Below, one piece after another: positions 55,675 to 64,000 of a stretch of DNA of 64,000 nucleotides. The stretch's first letter is position 1. Each line of letters begins with the position of its first letter. The DNA is from Comamonadaceae bacterium OS-4. GTDB taxonomy: Bacteria; Pseudomonadota; Gammaproteobacteria; Burkholderiales; Burkholderiaceae_C. Position numbers and translations under genes: made by a program. Under the pieces are notes generated by a model that worked only from the letters and a program-made list of their open reading frames with translations, was not told the DNA's origin and did not search any database. The stretch is taken from positions 2,068,501-2,132,500 of the forward strand of contig AP026970.1 in the NCBI GenBank assembly GCA_027924025.1, in the 5' to 3' direction.

Positions 55675-56663
55675 GCGGGCCCACCCAGACCCCACTGAGC
55701 ACGCCTGCAACTTTGCAGGTCAAGGTAGCGGCCAAGCGCAGCGAGGCGCAGGACATCTGCAGCTTGGAGCTGGTGGCCGCAGACGGTGGCGCCCTGCCCG
55801 CCTTTACCGCCGGGGCACACATTGACGTGCACCTGCCCAATGGCCTGGTGCGCCAGTATTCGCTAAGTAACGCGCCCAGCGAAACGAACCGCTATGTGAT
55901 TGGCGTGCTGCGCGATGCAGCATCACGCGGCGGCTCTACCGCCGTGCACGACCTGGTGGCCGAGGGCAGCACACTCACCATCAGCGCGCCACGCAACCTT
56001 TTCCCCCTGGACGGCGCGGCACCCCACCACCTGCTGCTGGCAGGTGGCATCGGCATCACGCCCATGCTGGCGATGGCGGAACACCTGGCCGCCACGGGTG
56101 GCTCTTTCACCCTGCACCACTGCAGCCGCAGCCGTGCACGCACGGCCTTTGTGGACCGGCTGGCTGCAGCGCCATTCGGAGCACACAGCCACCACCACTT
56201 TGACGATGGCGATGCGGCTCAGAAACTGGACATTGCCGCCACCCTGCAAAGCGCCCCGGTTGGCACCCACCTGTATGTATGCGGCCCGCAAGGCTTTATG
56301 GACGCGGTGCTCAGCGCAGGCCGCGCCGCCGGCTGGCCCGAAGAACGCTTGCACCGGGAGTACTTTGGTGCCGCGCCCACCGCCAAAGCAGACGACGGCA
56401 GCTTTGAGCTCGAAATTGCCAGCACCGGCAAGGTCATCAAGGTACTGCCTGACCAGACGGCCCTCGAGGCGCTGCATGCGGGTGGCATAGATATCCCCAT
56501 GTCGTGCGAACAAGGCGTGTGCGGCACCTGCCTCACCCGCGTGAAAGCCGGCACCCCCGACCACCGCGACCAATACCTCCTGCCCGAAGAGCAGGCAGCG
56601 AACGACCAGTTCCTGCCCTGCTGCTCTAGGTCGAAGAGCGCACGTTTGGTGCTGGATTTATAG
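55671..56663 (+). CDS. vanB: Vanillate O-demethylase reductase subunit
   Basis: Class IA oxygenase reductase, 330 residues: N-terminal flavin domain (RQYSLSNAPSE), NAD domain (LLLAGGIGITPMLAMAEHLA, YVCGPQGFMDAVL) and C-terminal plant-type 2Fe-2S ferredoxin domain with Cys279, Cys284, Cys287 and Cys317 (CEQGVCGTC ... LPCCSRS). It passes electrons from NADH to VanA. It overlaps vanA by four bases. A repeat copy follows its stop codon. Confidence 0.92.
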   Translation: MSGPTQTPLSTPATLQVKVAAKRSEAQDICSLELVAADGGALPAFTAGAHIDVHLPNGLVRQYSLSNAPSETNRYVIGVLRDAASRGGSTAVHDLVAEGSTLTISAPRNLFPLDGAAPHHLLLAGGIGITPMLAMAEHLAATGGSFTLHHCSRSRARTAFVDRLAAAPFGAHSHHHFDDGDAAQKLDIAATLQSAPVGTHLYVCGPQGFMDAVLSAGRAAGWPEERLHREYFGAAPTAKADDGSFELEIASTGKVIKVLPDQTALEALHAGGIDIPMSCEQGVCGTCLTRVKAGTPDHRDQYLLPEEQAANDQFLPCCSRSKSARLVLDL

Positions 56664-56666
56664 CCA

Positions 56667-56722
56667 AATTGGCCTCTGGCGCTCATGGAATATGCGCAGA
56701 CAGCTCCTAAACTCATAGCAAA
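56667..56722 (+). repeat. Intergenic hairpin repeat, copy 8
   Basis: Shows TTGGCCTCTGGCGCTCATGGAA, TATGCGCAGACAGCTCCTAAA and TCATAGCA. Directly after vanB. Confidence 0.75.
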
Positions 56723-56775
56723 ATAGCGCAGCCAGACAATCCTGCTACGCTGCTGCCAACGTCAAGGAGCTGCCC

Positions 56776-57567
56776 ATGAATCCCAACAAGCCCCCCCATT
56801 CGAGCCACTGCGGTAGCGCTATCTCTGTGCCCTCGCTGCTGCGACGCGCAGCCTCACCCATGGCGCTAGCACTGTTACTGGGCGCCTGTTCGGGCGGGCC
56901 GGATCGTGTACCGCCCAGGACACCCGTGTCTGCGGATGCCACCCAAGCGCGTCCGGCTGCTGCAGCGCCCTACGCAACTTTGGCGACACGCTATCGCGTG
57001 GACCCGCAGCAATCCAGCGTGCGCATTCTGGTGTTCCGGGGCGGCACCATGGCGCGGCTGGGGCACAACCATGTCATCAGCTCTGCCGATCTGCAGGGGC
57101 AAATATGGCGTGGGGCCACTGCAGAGAGCTCCGGTTTTGAGATTGCGGTGCCTGTGAACACCCTGATCGTGGATGACAACGCTGCCCGGGCCGAAGAGGG
57201 AGAAGACTTTCCCCTCAATGTGAGTGAGGATGCCAAAGCAGGCACCAAGGCCAACATGCTGCGCCCCACCCTGCTGGATGGTGAGCACTTTCCAAAGATC
57301 AGTATCCGTGCCACCCGCATCACCGGAAGCACTGCCAGCCCCGACGTCGTGGCCAGTATGCGCATCAAGGACCAGACGCGCGAGATACGGCTGCCCGTCA
57401 CGCTGACCGAGACAGAAAGCGCCTTGGCAATTCAAGGCAGCTTTGAGATCCGCCAATCAGATTTCGGCATCACCCCGTTGAGCATCGCCATGGGGGCGCT
57501 AACGGTGCAAGACACCGTGAAGATCAAGTTCCGGCTGGTGGCCCGGGCCACGCCCGCATCGCCCTGA
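56776..57567 (+). CDS. YceI-like lipoprotein
   Basis: A 263-residue lipoprotein: signal peptide with lipobox LLGAC (Cys38), a Pro/Ala-rich linker, and a YceI-like beta-barrel domain from about residue 72 (YRVDPQQSSVRILVFRGG, LGHNHVISSADLQGQIW, KISIRATRITGS). YceI proteins bind isoprenoid or other lipophilic molecules in the periplasm; the ligand here is unknown. AAGGAG lies seven bases before the ATG. It follows vanB but is separated by a repeat, so a shared role is not implied. Convergent with puuB, four bases apart. Confidence 0.82.
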   Translation: MNPNKPPHSSHCGSAISVPSLLRRAASPMALALLLGACSGGPDRVPPRTPVSADATQARPAAAAPYATLATRYRVDPQQSSVRILVFRGGTMARLGHNHVISSADLQGQIWRGATAESSGFEIAVPVNTLIVDDNAARAEEGEDFPLNVSEDAKAGTKANMLRPTLLDGEHFPKISIRATRITGSTASPDVVASMRIKDQTREIRLPVTLTETESALAIQGSFEIRQSDFGITPLSIAMGALTVQDTVKIKFRLVARATPASP

Positions 57568-57571
57568 AACT

Positions 57572-58873
57572 CTATATTTGCAGCTTGTCCCGGAGGTCGT
57601 AATACCAAGCGCCCAGCGCGGTGAGCGGCACCCGGAACCATCGCCCGCCCGGGAAGGGGTAATGCGGCAGATTGGCAAAGGCATCGAAGCGGTTGGCTTG
57701 GCCTTGAATCACCTCGCTGAGTACCCGTCCGATCAAATGGGTGAAAGTAACCCCGTGCCCTGAGCATCCTTGCGAGTAGTAAATGTTGGAGCTTAGGCGC
57801 CCCACTTCCGGCAGGCGCGAAAGGGTCAGCAGGAAGTTGCCCGTCCAGCCATAGTCGATGCGCACGTCTTTTAGCTGGGGAAATGTTTTCAACAGCTTGG
57901 GCCGGATGATGGACTCCACATGCTGCGGGTCCCGCGCGCCGTAAATCACACCACCGCCAAAGAGCAGACGCCGGTCACCGGAGAGGCGGAAATAGTCCAG
58001 CAGAAAGTTGCTGTCTTCCACGCAGTAGTCGGTGGGCAGAATTTCAGGGAACCGGTCGCCCAAGGGTTCAGTGGCAATGACCTGCGTGCCGCAGGGCATG
58101 GACCGCGAAGCCAGCTGGGGCTCCAGCCCGCCGATATACGCATTACAGGCCACGACGACAAAACGCGCTTTGACTTGTCCCTGTGCGGTGTGCACCACGG
58201 CAGGGTCGCCACGCTCAATGCGCAACACCGGTGAGCCCTCGTGCACCACGCCCCCCAGTGACTCGAACGCAGCGGCTTCGCCTTGTGCCAAGCGCAGTGG
58301 ATGCATGTGTCCGGCACTGTGGTCGAGCAAAGTGGCGCGGTAGCGCCCGGTGCCGATGGCGGCTTCGCTTTCTGCCGCATCCAACAGGCTCAACTGCTGG
58401 TGGCCGTAGCGCTCCCAGAGCTGTTTGTGGTGCTCCAACTGCTTGACCTGCTTGGCGGTGATGGCGGCAAACATGCCACCGGGTTTGAAATGGCAGTCAA
58501 TCTGGTACTTGTCGATGCGCTCGCGGATGATTTTGGCGCCCTCAAAGGCCATGCTGCCCAGGGCCTGTGCGGTGGTGGCGCCATAGCGCGCCTCAATCAC
58601 ATCCATGTCCCGCGAGTAGCTGTGCACCAGCTGCCCACCGTTGCGGCCGGATGCGCCCCAACCTACTTTGGCAGCCTCCAGCACCACCACTTTGAAGCCA
58701 GCCTCCGCCAGATGCAAAGCAGACGACAGACCGGTGTAGCCGGCGCCGATGACCACCACATCCGCCTCCACGCTGCCCCGCAGAGGGGCGCGCTCCGGCT
58801 GGGGCAGCCCACTCGCGGCATAGTAAGAAGGGGCATGCGCGGGCGATGCCGCCGCGTGGACAGACTGAGACAT
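57572..58873 (-). CDS. puuB: FAD-dependent oxidoreductase, gamma-glutamylputrescine oxidase-like
   Basis: DAO-family flavoprotein of 433 residues that probably oxidises gamma-glutamylputrescine to the aldehyde. Rossmann motif VVVIGAGYTGLSSALHL near residue 43 and the PuuB-typical GWGASGRNGGQ near residue 73; C-terminal FAD contact YYSQGCSGHGVTFTHL. ATG at 58873 with AAAGG in front; a TTG two codons earlier is possible. It lies 21 bases downstream of an aldehyde dehydrogenase gene of PuuC type, which supports the assignment. The ligase gene puuA is not in the window. Confidence 0.82.
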   Translation of the reverse strand: MSQSVHAAASPAHAPSYYAASGLPQPERAPLRGSVEADVVVIGAGYTGLSSALHLAEAGFKVVVLEAAKVGWGASGRNGGQLVHSYSRDMDVIEARYGATTAQALGSMAFEGAKIIRERIDKYQIDCHFKPGGMFAAITAKQVKQLEHHKQLWERYGHQQLSLLDAAESEAAIGTGRYRATLLDHSAGHMHPLRLAQGEAAAFESLGGVVHEGSPVLRIERGDPAVVHTAQGQVKARFVVVACNAYIGGLEPQLASRSMPCGTQVIATEPLGDRFPEILPTDYCVEDSNFLLDYFRLSGDRRLLFGGGVIYGARDPQHVESIIRPKLLKTFPQLKDVRIDYGWTGNFLLTLSRLPEVGRLSSNIYYSQGCSGHGVTFTHLIGRVLSEVIQGQANRFDAFANLPHYPFPGGRWFRVPLTALGAWYYDLRDKLQI

Positions 58874-58894
58874 GGGCAAAACCTTTGCAGAACG

Positions 58895-60397
58895 TTAGGC
58901 GTCGATGCGCAACCAAGTCGTCTTGAGCTCGGTGTATTTGTCGAAGGCGTGCAGCGATTTGTCGCGGCCATTGCCGGACTGCTTGAAGCCGCCAAAGGGC
59001 ACGGTGATGTCGTCCTCGTCGTACTGATTGACATGAACGGTACCTGCCTTGAGCCCGCGTGCCACGCGGTGGGCACGGTCGATCTGCCCGCTCCACACGC
59101 TGGCCTGGAGCCCATAGACACTGTCGTTGGCCAGCGTCAGGGCATCTGATTCGGTGGTGAAGGGAATCACCCCGAGCACGGGACCAAAAATCTCTTCGCG
59201 TGCGATTGTCATGTCGTTGCGCACGCCCTCAAAAATGGTGGGCTCCACAAAATAGCCACCGGTTTCGGTGCGCACACGGCGACCGCCGAACGCCAGGTTT
59301 GCGCCCTCGGCCTGCCCTTGGTGGATATAGCCCAGCACGGTGCTCATTTGCCCCGCATCCACCAAAGCGCCCATTTCGGTGGCCGCATCCAGCGGGTCGC
59401 CGGGCAGGTATTTGCGCGCCTCGTCTTGCAGCGCGGCCATGAATTCGGGCACTACGTCTTGCTGCACCAGCAAGCGGGTGGGCGCGTTGCACGACTCGCC
59501 CTGGTTGTAAAAAACCGAGCCTGCGGCCGCGCGGGCCGCGGCAGCCACGTCTTTGGCGTCGTTAAACACCACAAAGGCAGACTTGCCCCCCAGTTCGTTG
59601 TACACCCGCTTGAGGTTGGACTCAGCGGCGCAGGCCAGCATCCGCCGGCCGATGCGGGTAGAGCCGGTAAACCCGATGGCATCCACATCCATGTGCAGCG
59701 CGAGCGCCTCACCTGCTTCGTGGCCAAAGCCGGGCACTACGTTGAACACCCCTTCAGGAATGCCGGCTTGCACCGCGAGTTCGGCCAATCGCAATGCGGT
59801 GTAGGGAGACTTTTCACTGGGCTTGAGTACCACGCTGTTACCCGAGGCCAAGGCGGGGCCCAGCTTCCAAGCCGCCATGATGAGGGGGTAATTCCACGGC
59901 ACGATGGCACCAATCACGCCCATCGCCTCGCGGGTGATCAGGGCCAGCGCGGTATCTGCCGTAGGGGCAATTTCGTCGTACAACTTGTCGACGGCCTCGC
60001 CATACCAGGCCAGGCAATTGGCGGTGGCAGGCACATCCACTGCGAGGCTGTGCCCAATGGGCTTGCCCATATCCAGCGTTTCCAGAAGCGCCAGCTCGTC
60101 ACGCGCCGCCAATACCAACTCCGACCAGCGTTGCATGATGCGTTTACGCTCACGCGGGGGTTTACCGGCCCACCGGCGATCGGCAAATGCGCGCCGTGCT
60201 GCCGCGACGGCGGTATCCACATCGGCCTTTTGACCCCGGGCCACGGTGCCGAGGCGAAGTCCGTTCAAGGGGGAGTGCTTGTCGAAGGTCTGGCCATCTG
60301 CCGCAGCCACACGAGCGCCATTGATAAACAAGCGACCGTCGGGTTGCAGTGCGGCGGCCCGGGAGTGCCAGGACGAAGGAGTGTCAAGCGTTGTCAT
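58895..60397 (-). CDS. puuC: Aldehyde dehydrogenase, gamma-glutamyl-gamma-aminobutyraldehyde type
   Basis: NAD(P)-dependent aldehyde dehydrogenase of 500 residues with catalytic Glu268 (NELGGKSA) and Cys303 (NQGESCNAPTR), PWNYPLIMAAWKLGPAL and EEIFGPVLGVIPF. The sequence character and the adjacent PuuB-like gene point to PuuC, which turns gamma-glutamyl-gamma-aminobutyraldehyde into gamma-glutamyl-GABA in putrescine breakdown. The ATG at 60397 is chosen; a GTG nine codons earlier also fits. The 141-base region upstream carries a long inverted repeat that may be an operator. Confidence 0.82.
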   Translation of the reverse strand: MTTLDTPSSWHSRAAALQPDGRLFINGARVAAADGQTFDKHSPLNGLRLGTVARGQKADVDTAVAAARRAFADRRWAGKPPRERKRIMQRWSELVLAARDELALLETLDMGKPIGHSLAVDVPATANCLAWYGEAVDKLYDEIAPTADTALALITREAMGVIGAIVPWNYPLIMAAWKLGPALASGNSVVLKPSEKSPYTALRLAELAVQAGIPEGVFNVVPGFGHEAGEALALHMDVDAIGFTGSTRIGRRMLACAAESNLKRVYNELGGKSAFVVFNDAKDVAAAARAAAGSVFYNQGESCNAPTRLLVQQDVVPEFMAALQDEARKYLPGDPLDAATEMGALVDAGQMSTVLGYIHQGQAEGANLAFGGRRVRTETGGYFVEPTIFEGVRNDMTIAREEIFGPVLGVIPFTTESDALTLANDSVYGLQASVWSGQIDRAHRVARGLKAGTVHVNQYDEDDITVPFGGFKQSGNGRDKSLHAFDKYTELKTTWLRIDA

Positions 60398-60435
60398 AGG
60401 GTGATGCCCAGGTAGGTTGTGCACGGTCAGCGTAG

Positions 60436-60486
60436 AAAGTGGCCCCTAAGATACCCCCAATGAGGCTGCGCCATAGGAGCCACTTT
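60436..60486. promoter_or_regulatory. Inverted repeat upstream of puuC
   Basis: AAAGTGGCCCC (60436-60446) and GGAGCCACTTT (60476-60486) match at 10 of 11 positions as inverted repeats, 29 bases apart. It lies in the gap between the metallophosphoesterase stop and the puuC start, where the puuCB promoter is expected. Confidence 0.4.
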
Positions 60487-60538
60487 ATGCACTCAAAGCA
60501 GACCACTTGGCTGCCGCTGCCGCCACCGGGGGAGCAGC

Positions 60539-62389
60539 TTAGCGGCTGGACTGCCGGCGGAGGGTAAACCGGTCCACCACTTTCCAGCGGGCAAGGGGCG
60601 TACCGGCAGCCGCTACCCAAACCGGGCGGGCTTGGCCAGGGGGCTTGTCAGGGTCCGCGCCATTGGGGGCCCATTGTTTGGGCACTTCGTCGCACCCGAA
60701 AAAGTAGCCGGTCAGGTCCCCCTTGGCATCCAGGCGGAAACGCAAAAAACCTTTGTAGTCTTCGCAGGCCAGCGGTGAAAAGGCGTTGTTCCACATCAGA
60801 CCGCACCGCGCCATGGCCCAGAAGTACACCCCCGCGATCAGCCCGCCTGCGACCGTACCTAAAACTGCACAAGCGAGCGCACCCAAGAGGTTCGACACGC
60901 CCGGTGCTGCACAGACCCCGGCGGCCGAACCGTGCCAACCGAGGTCTGACACTGATTGCGTGATCCACACCATGGCGCCCAGTTGGAGGGCGGCGTGAAT
61001 CACAGGCGAACCCCATCGCGCGAGCTTGCCGGGCTCGTCTTTGGATAAGCTCACACACATCGCAACAATCGCCGCCCACACGGCCAGCCGGGCACTGTCT
61101 GAACACGCGAGCCAAAAGGCGGCGGCATACGCCAGACCGAGCACCAAGGGAAACATCAAGTTGCCCTGCCCTACACCGCGCAGCAAGGGGCCGCCCCGCG
61201 GGTCGAGGTTGTTCCACGCAAACTTGAACAAGGACCACCAAATCTGGCGCCCCAGGGCGCGCGAGACATCTGGTGTGGGGTAACGGCACTGGGCTGTGTA
61301 AGCTGACGAGGCGTCGGGCTCATGGGCAACGCTGCCAATGCAGGTGGCATGCGCCAGTTCAGGACTGATGGCATCAGGGTCGTACAGCACCTGGTGAACC
61401 TTGGGCTGCGACAAAGATACCGCGTGTGTGGGGTGCAAAAACGCGCCGCCGGAGCCACAGGTCACCAGCAGATCGGCCGCTGTGGGATCGGGGCTGGCAG
61501 ATACCTCCCGGCTGTAATGGTGCACGTCCCCCGCGATACGCATGCGGATGTGCAGGCCTTTGGCCTCCAAAATAGCCTCCAGCCGCTGGTAGCGTTTGGG
61601 GTAGCCTTCGGGAGCACCATCGCCCAGCGGTCTCGTCCAATACGGCTCCGGGTAGATCAGGATCAGCTGGTCACCGGGGGCCATCACATGGGTGGGATTG
61701 GCCGCCCCGTTGATGGTGTCGCCCGCCAACCGCCGGAAGGCCTCGTACTGCCCACGGTCCAGGTCACCGGTCAAGGCAAAGTCAAACCCCAATACCCACC
61801 ACCTTTGCGGAAGGCGTGTGGCGAAATACGAGCGCTTTTGTGGCGTGCGCAGTCCGAAAACCTCGCCATTGTCACGGTCGACAAAGTAGCGCTTGAAAGT
61901 GGAGAGGCTGTCAAACCAATCGTGGTTTTGCGCAATCGCATAGCTGCTGCGGCCAGCGGTGTCAGAGCCCGCCGTGGCGCGGGCGCCCTCGAACATTTCC
62001 AGAAAACGATATTGATATTCATAGGCGCTGGCGCCCGGGTAGCTGAGATCGCCACCCAAAAACAACACGCGGCCCCGGGGGCAGAGTTCGCCTTTGCCAT
62101 CGTCCATGGCTTCAGCCTGCACCGCTCGCGCAACGGTATAGGTCGCATTGCCGCCATCGCCGGTGTCGGACAAAAAGTCGAACCAGAACGCGCCATCCGG
62201 CCCGACCTCTGCGGTGTGATCTTCCGCTTCAAACACACCGGTCCACAGCTCCCGGGGATCGGCATTGCGAATCACATCGGCGCTGGACACCAACTCACGC
62301 GCGGATTGCAGCAATACGGCAGGGTTGTACCAAGCAACAGGCCAGCGGTGATGGGGTGGCTCACCCGCCCCAAAACGATATTGCGGCAT
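60539..62389 (-). CDS. Metallophosphoesterase with C-terminal membrane domain
   Basis: A 616-residue protein joining a calcineurin-like phosphoesterase to membrane helices. Metal-site motifs: FDFLSDTGDGG (70-80), LGGDLSYPG (111-119), QNHDWFDS (154-161, a GNHD variant with Gln for Gly) and AGDVHHYSR (286-294), then GSGGAFLHPTH (312-322). Four hydrophobic segments follow at about 411-429, 433-448, 460-478 and 499-526, ending in a hydrophilic tail of ~90 residues. The phosphoesterase domain is probably cytoplasmic since no signal peptide is seen. Substrate unknown. ATG at 62389 has AAGGGAG upstream. Confidence 0.8.
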   Translation of the reverse strand: MPQYRFGAGEPPHHRWPVAWYNPAVLLQSARELVSSADVIRNADPRELWTGVFEAEDHTAEVGPDGAFWFDFLSDTGDGGNATYTVARAVQAEAMDDGKGELCPRGRVLFLGGDLSYPGASAYEYQYRFLEMFEGARATAGSDTAGRSSYAIAQNHDWFDSLSTFKRYFVDRDNGEVFGLRTPQKRSYFATRLPQRWWVLGFDFALTGDLDRGQYEAFRRLAGDTINGAANPTHVMAPGDQLILIYPEPYWTRPLGDGAPEGYPKRYQRLEAILEAKGLHIRMRIAGDVHHYSREVSASPDPTAADLLVTCGSGGAFLHPTHAVSLSQPKVHQVLYDPDAISPELAHATCIGSVAHEPDASSAYTAQCRYPTPDVSRALGRQIWWSLFKFAWNNLDPRGGPLLRGVGQGNLMFPLVLGLAYAAAFWLACSDSARLAVWAAIVAMCVSLSKDEPGKLARWGSPVIHAALQLGAMVWITQSVSDLGWHGSAAGVCAAPGVSNLLGALACAVLGTVAGGLIAGVYFWAMARCGLMWNNAFSPLACEDYKGFLRFRLDAKGDLTGYFFGCDEVPKQWAPNGADPDKPPGQARPVWVAAAGTPLARWKVVDRFTLRRQSSR

Positions 62390-62452
62390 AACAACTCCCT
62401 TTTTTGTAGTCCGTATCTGCCCGACCTGATCGCGTGCGCTGTCCGGCCCCAT

Positions 62453-62483
62453 AAAAAAGCCCGGCCACCAAGAGGTGCCGGGC
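62453..62483 (-). terminator. Intrinsic terminator of the MFS transporter gene
   Basis: On the minus strand GCCCGGC pairs with GCCGGGC across 11 bases and is followed directly by six T residues. It lies about 50 bases past the MFS stop codon and before the metallophosphoesterase ribosome-binding site. Confidence 0.85.
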
Positions 62484-62534
62484 CTGTTCAACACAAAACT
62501 ATCCGGATTGAACGCGCCAACCCGGGTGGGTGGC

Positions 62535-63869
62535 TTACTCTTTGTGTTCAATCAGTCGGTTAATGCGCAGGGCCAGCAGCGTGCAGATCGCTCCCGACAG
62601 CAGGTACAAAGATACCGCACCCAGACCGAACTTGGCAGAAAGCCCCAGTGCCACCAACGGTGCAAAGCCCGCACCGAGCAACCACGCCAGATCAGCCGAC
62701 AAGGCGGCACCGGTGTAACGGTACTTGGGCGAAAAGTTGGATGTCACCGTGCCGGACGCCTGGCCATACGACAACCCCAACAGCACGAAACTGGTCAGCA
62801 AAAAGAGGTTGTTACCCACTACACCGGCACCCAATAGCCACGGGGTCACAAAGCTGAAAAGACCGATCAACAGGGCCATGGTGCCCAAAAGATTGCGACG
62901 CCCGATCCGGTCAGCCAACCAACCCGAGAACACGATCGCGCCGGCAGCCAACACAGCCCCGATGATTTGGACTTCCAGCACATCGCCGATGGCCTGCTCG
63001 GAGTACATGGCAATCCACGACAAGGGGAATACCGTTGCCAGATGGAACAGCGCAAAGCTGGCCAGCGCAGCAAACGCACCCAGGACTACGTTGCCCCCTT
63101 CGTCGCGCAACACATGTCGAACGCTGACCGGCTGAAGCTCCAACTCTTGCAGGCGTTCGGCGTAGGACTGACCCACTACCAAGCGCAAGCGGGCAAACAG
63201 CGCCACGACGTTGATGGCGAAAGCCACAAAAAATGGATAGCGCCAGCCGTAGCTCAAAAACTCTGCCGGAGTCAGGCTGCTGTGCAAATAGGCGAACAAG
63301 CCGGCCGCCAAAATGAAGCCAATAGGCGCGCCCAATTGCCCCACCATCGAGAACCAGCCTCTACGCTCCTTGGGTGCGCTCATGGCCAACAGCGAAGGCA
63401 AACCGTCCCAGGAGCCGCCCATGCCCAGCCCCTGGCCGATCCGCAAAATCACAATGGCCGCAATGGCGGTGAACCCGGCGTTTGCATAACTCGGCAAAAA
63501 GGCCATGCCGGCGGTGCTTGATCCCAGTAAAAAGAGCGCAATCGTGAGCTTGGTTCCCCGACCCCAGCGACGCTGGATGGCCATGGAAAGCGCTGTGCCG
63601 ACTGGCCGCGCAATGAATGCCAGAGAAAAAATGGCAAACGCCATCAAAGTGCCATCCAAGCGCGCCATTTGCGGGAACAGCAATCCCGGAAAGACCAGCA
63701 CACAGGCGATGCCGAATACAAAAAAGTCGAAATATTCCGATGCTCGCCCAATGATGACGCCTACCGCAATCTCACCCGGAGTGACATCTTCGTCGGTGTG
63801 TGCCCCTGAAAGCGATACCGAGCTCTCAAATCCTTGCCCGCTGGGGACTGTGGATGCTGGTGTGTACAT
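62535..63869 (-). CDS. MFS transporter, metabolite:H+ symporter type
   Basis: A 444-residue major facilitator with 12 predicted membrane helices. The N-terminus has the MHS-type stretch GRASEYFDFFVFGIACVLVFP; the loop between helices 4 and 5 has RIGQGLGMGGSWDGLPSLLA, close to the sugar/organic-acid symporter signature but with Asp-Gly after the Trp; WLADRIGRRN is the conserved loop 8-9 motif. Substrate unknown; relatives carry organic acids, betaine or similar small solutes. AAGGA lies before the ATG and a terminator follows the gene, so it is a separate unit. Confidence 0.88.
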   Translation of the reverse strand: MYTPASTVPSGQGFESSVSLSGAHTDEDVTPGEIAVGVIIGRASEYFDFFVFGIACVLVFPGLLFPQMARLDGTLMAFAIFSLAFIARPVGTALSMAIQRRWGRGTKLTIALFLLGSSTAGMAFLPSYANAGFTAIAAIVILRIGQGLGMGGSWDGLPSLLAMSAPKERRGWFSMVGQLGAPIGFILAAGLFAYLHSSLTPAEFLSYGWRYPFFVAFAINVVALFARLRLVVGQSYAERLQELELQPVSVRHVLRDEGGNVVLGAFAALASFALFHLATVFPLSWIAMYSEQAIGDVLEVQIIGAVLAAGAIVFSGWLADRIGRRNLLGTMALLIGLFSFVTPWLLGAGVVGNNLFLLTSFVLLGLSYGQASGTVTSNFSPKYRYTGAALSADLAWLLGAGFAPLVALGLSAKFGLGAVSLYLLSGAICTLLALRINRLIEHKE

Positions 63870-64000
63870 GATGCCGTCCTTAAAACTACTTCTACGGCCG
63901 TGTTTTACACCCGCGCGAGGCAGAAAAGCTCGGCTTGCACTAATCTCCTCCTCAGGAAAACCCTGATTGCAACTTCAGAAGCGGATCGGTTGACCTTGGA
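63870..64000. other. Right-edge region upstream of the MFS gene, no gene seen
   Basis: The last 131 bases hold the 5' region of the MFS transporter gene. I found no supported coding region, RNA gene or repeat here; it presumably holds the MFS promoter. Confidence 0.5.

Noticed and set aside
59318..62563. Two long plus-strand frames opposite puuC and the metallophosphoesterase
   Set aside because: Shadows of real minus-strand genes; composition unlike protein-coding sequence.
63505..63966. 153-codon plus-strand frame at the right edge
   Set aside because: Mostly antisense to the MFS transporter gene; no domain or ribosome-binding site.

Overview
The window is a dense, almost purely chromosomal stretch of a betaproteobacterium. 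Gene order and protein character point to Burkholderiales, family Comamonadaceae, perhaps Rhodoferax or a close relative; the genus is a guess. The strongest evidence is the minus-strand run ndk-rlmN-pilF-rodZ-ispG-hisS-yfgM-bamB-der-hfq-hflX-hflK-hflC-DUF2065-hisZ-purA-phosphoribosyltransferase, an order I know from Burkholderiales, together with a ~50-bp hairpin-forming repeat scattered between genes. I saw no tRNA, rRNA, insertion sequence, prophage, integrase or CRISPR array, and no gene-free stretch longer than about 210 bases.

Layout. 1-5.7 kb (+): end of a thiolase and a fused enoyl-CoA hydratase/3-hydroxyacyl-CoA dehydrogenase (beta-oxidation), then a membrane-anchored lipase-like hydrolase overlapping a probable di-metal carboxylate enzyme, then a two-gene chromate transporter. 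5.7-13.7 kb: a small lipoprotein coupled to rlmB, a large orphan sensor histidine kinase (MASE1-CHASE-PAS-HisKA), the divergent ybbA/tesA pair with overlapping start codons, a lysine-rich small protein, a DUF2189 membrane protein and a cystathionine beta-lyase. 13.7-30 kb (-): the housekeeping block above, covering purine salvage and synthesis, His biosynthesis regulation, membrane protease control (HflKC), RNA chaperone (Hfq), ribosome-associated GTPases (HflX, Der), outer-membrane assembly (BamB), the isoprenoid pathway (IspG), cell shape (RodZ), pilus assembly (PilF) and rRNA modification (RlmN). 30-38.6 kb: rluB-scpB-rluD divergent from bamD, a DinG/YoaA-type helicase, DUF465, a PP2C phosphatase, a secreted coiled-coil protein and zapE. 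38.7-46.6 kb (-): the 2-oxoglutarate dehydrogenase operon sucA-sucB-lpdA, preceded by a propionyl-CoA synthetase gene. 46.7-53.8 kb: isochorismatase-like hydrolase, NlpC/P60 peptidase, AlkB, an aldehyde dehydrogenase, a VOC protein and a SNF2 helicase. 53.9-57.6 kb (+): MarR regulator, vanA and vanB (vanillate O-demethylase), and a YceI-like lipoprotein. 57.6-63.9 kb (-): puuB and puuC (gamma-glutamyl putrescine catabolism), a membrane-anchored metallophosphoesterase and an MFS transporter.

No wholly new multi-gene system is evident. The items most worth following are: a textbook E/ExxH/E/ExxH di-metal signature in the 'metal-dependent hydrolase' that overlaps a lipase gene; a mobile-looking intergenic repeat, one copy of which encodes most of a lipoprotein signal peptide and another of which looks like the terminator of the suc operon; a perfect 20-bp palindrome directly upstream of vanA next to a marR gene; a promoter that predicts a leaderless nlpC-type mRNA; and a hairpin reaching into the translation start region of alkB. 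Start codons were chosen by ribosome-binding sites and family N-termini; several are GTG or TTG.
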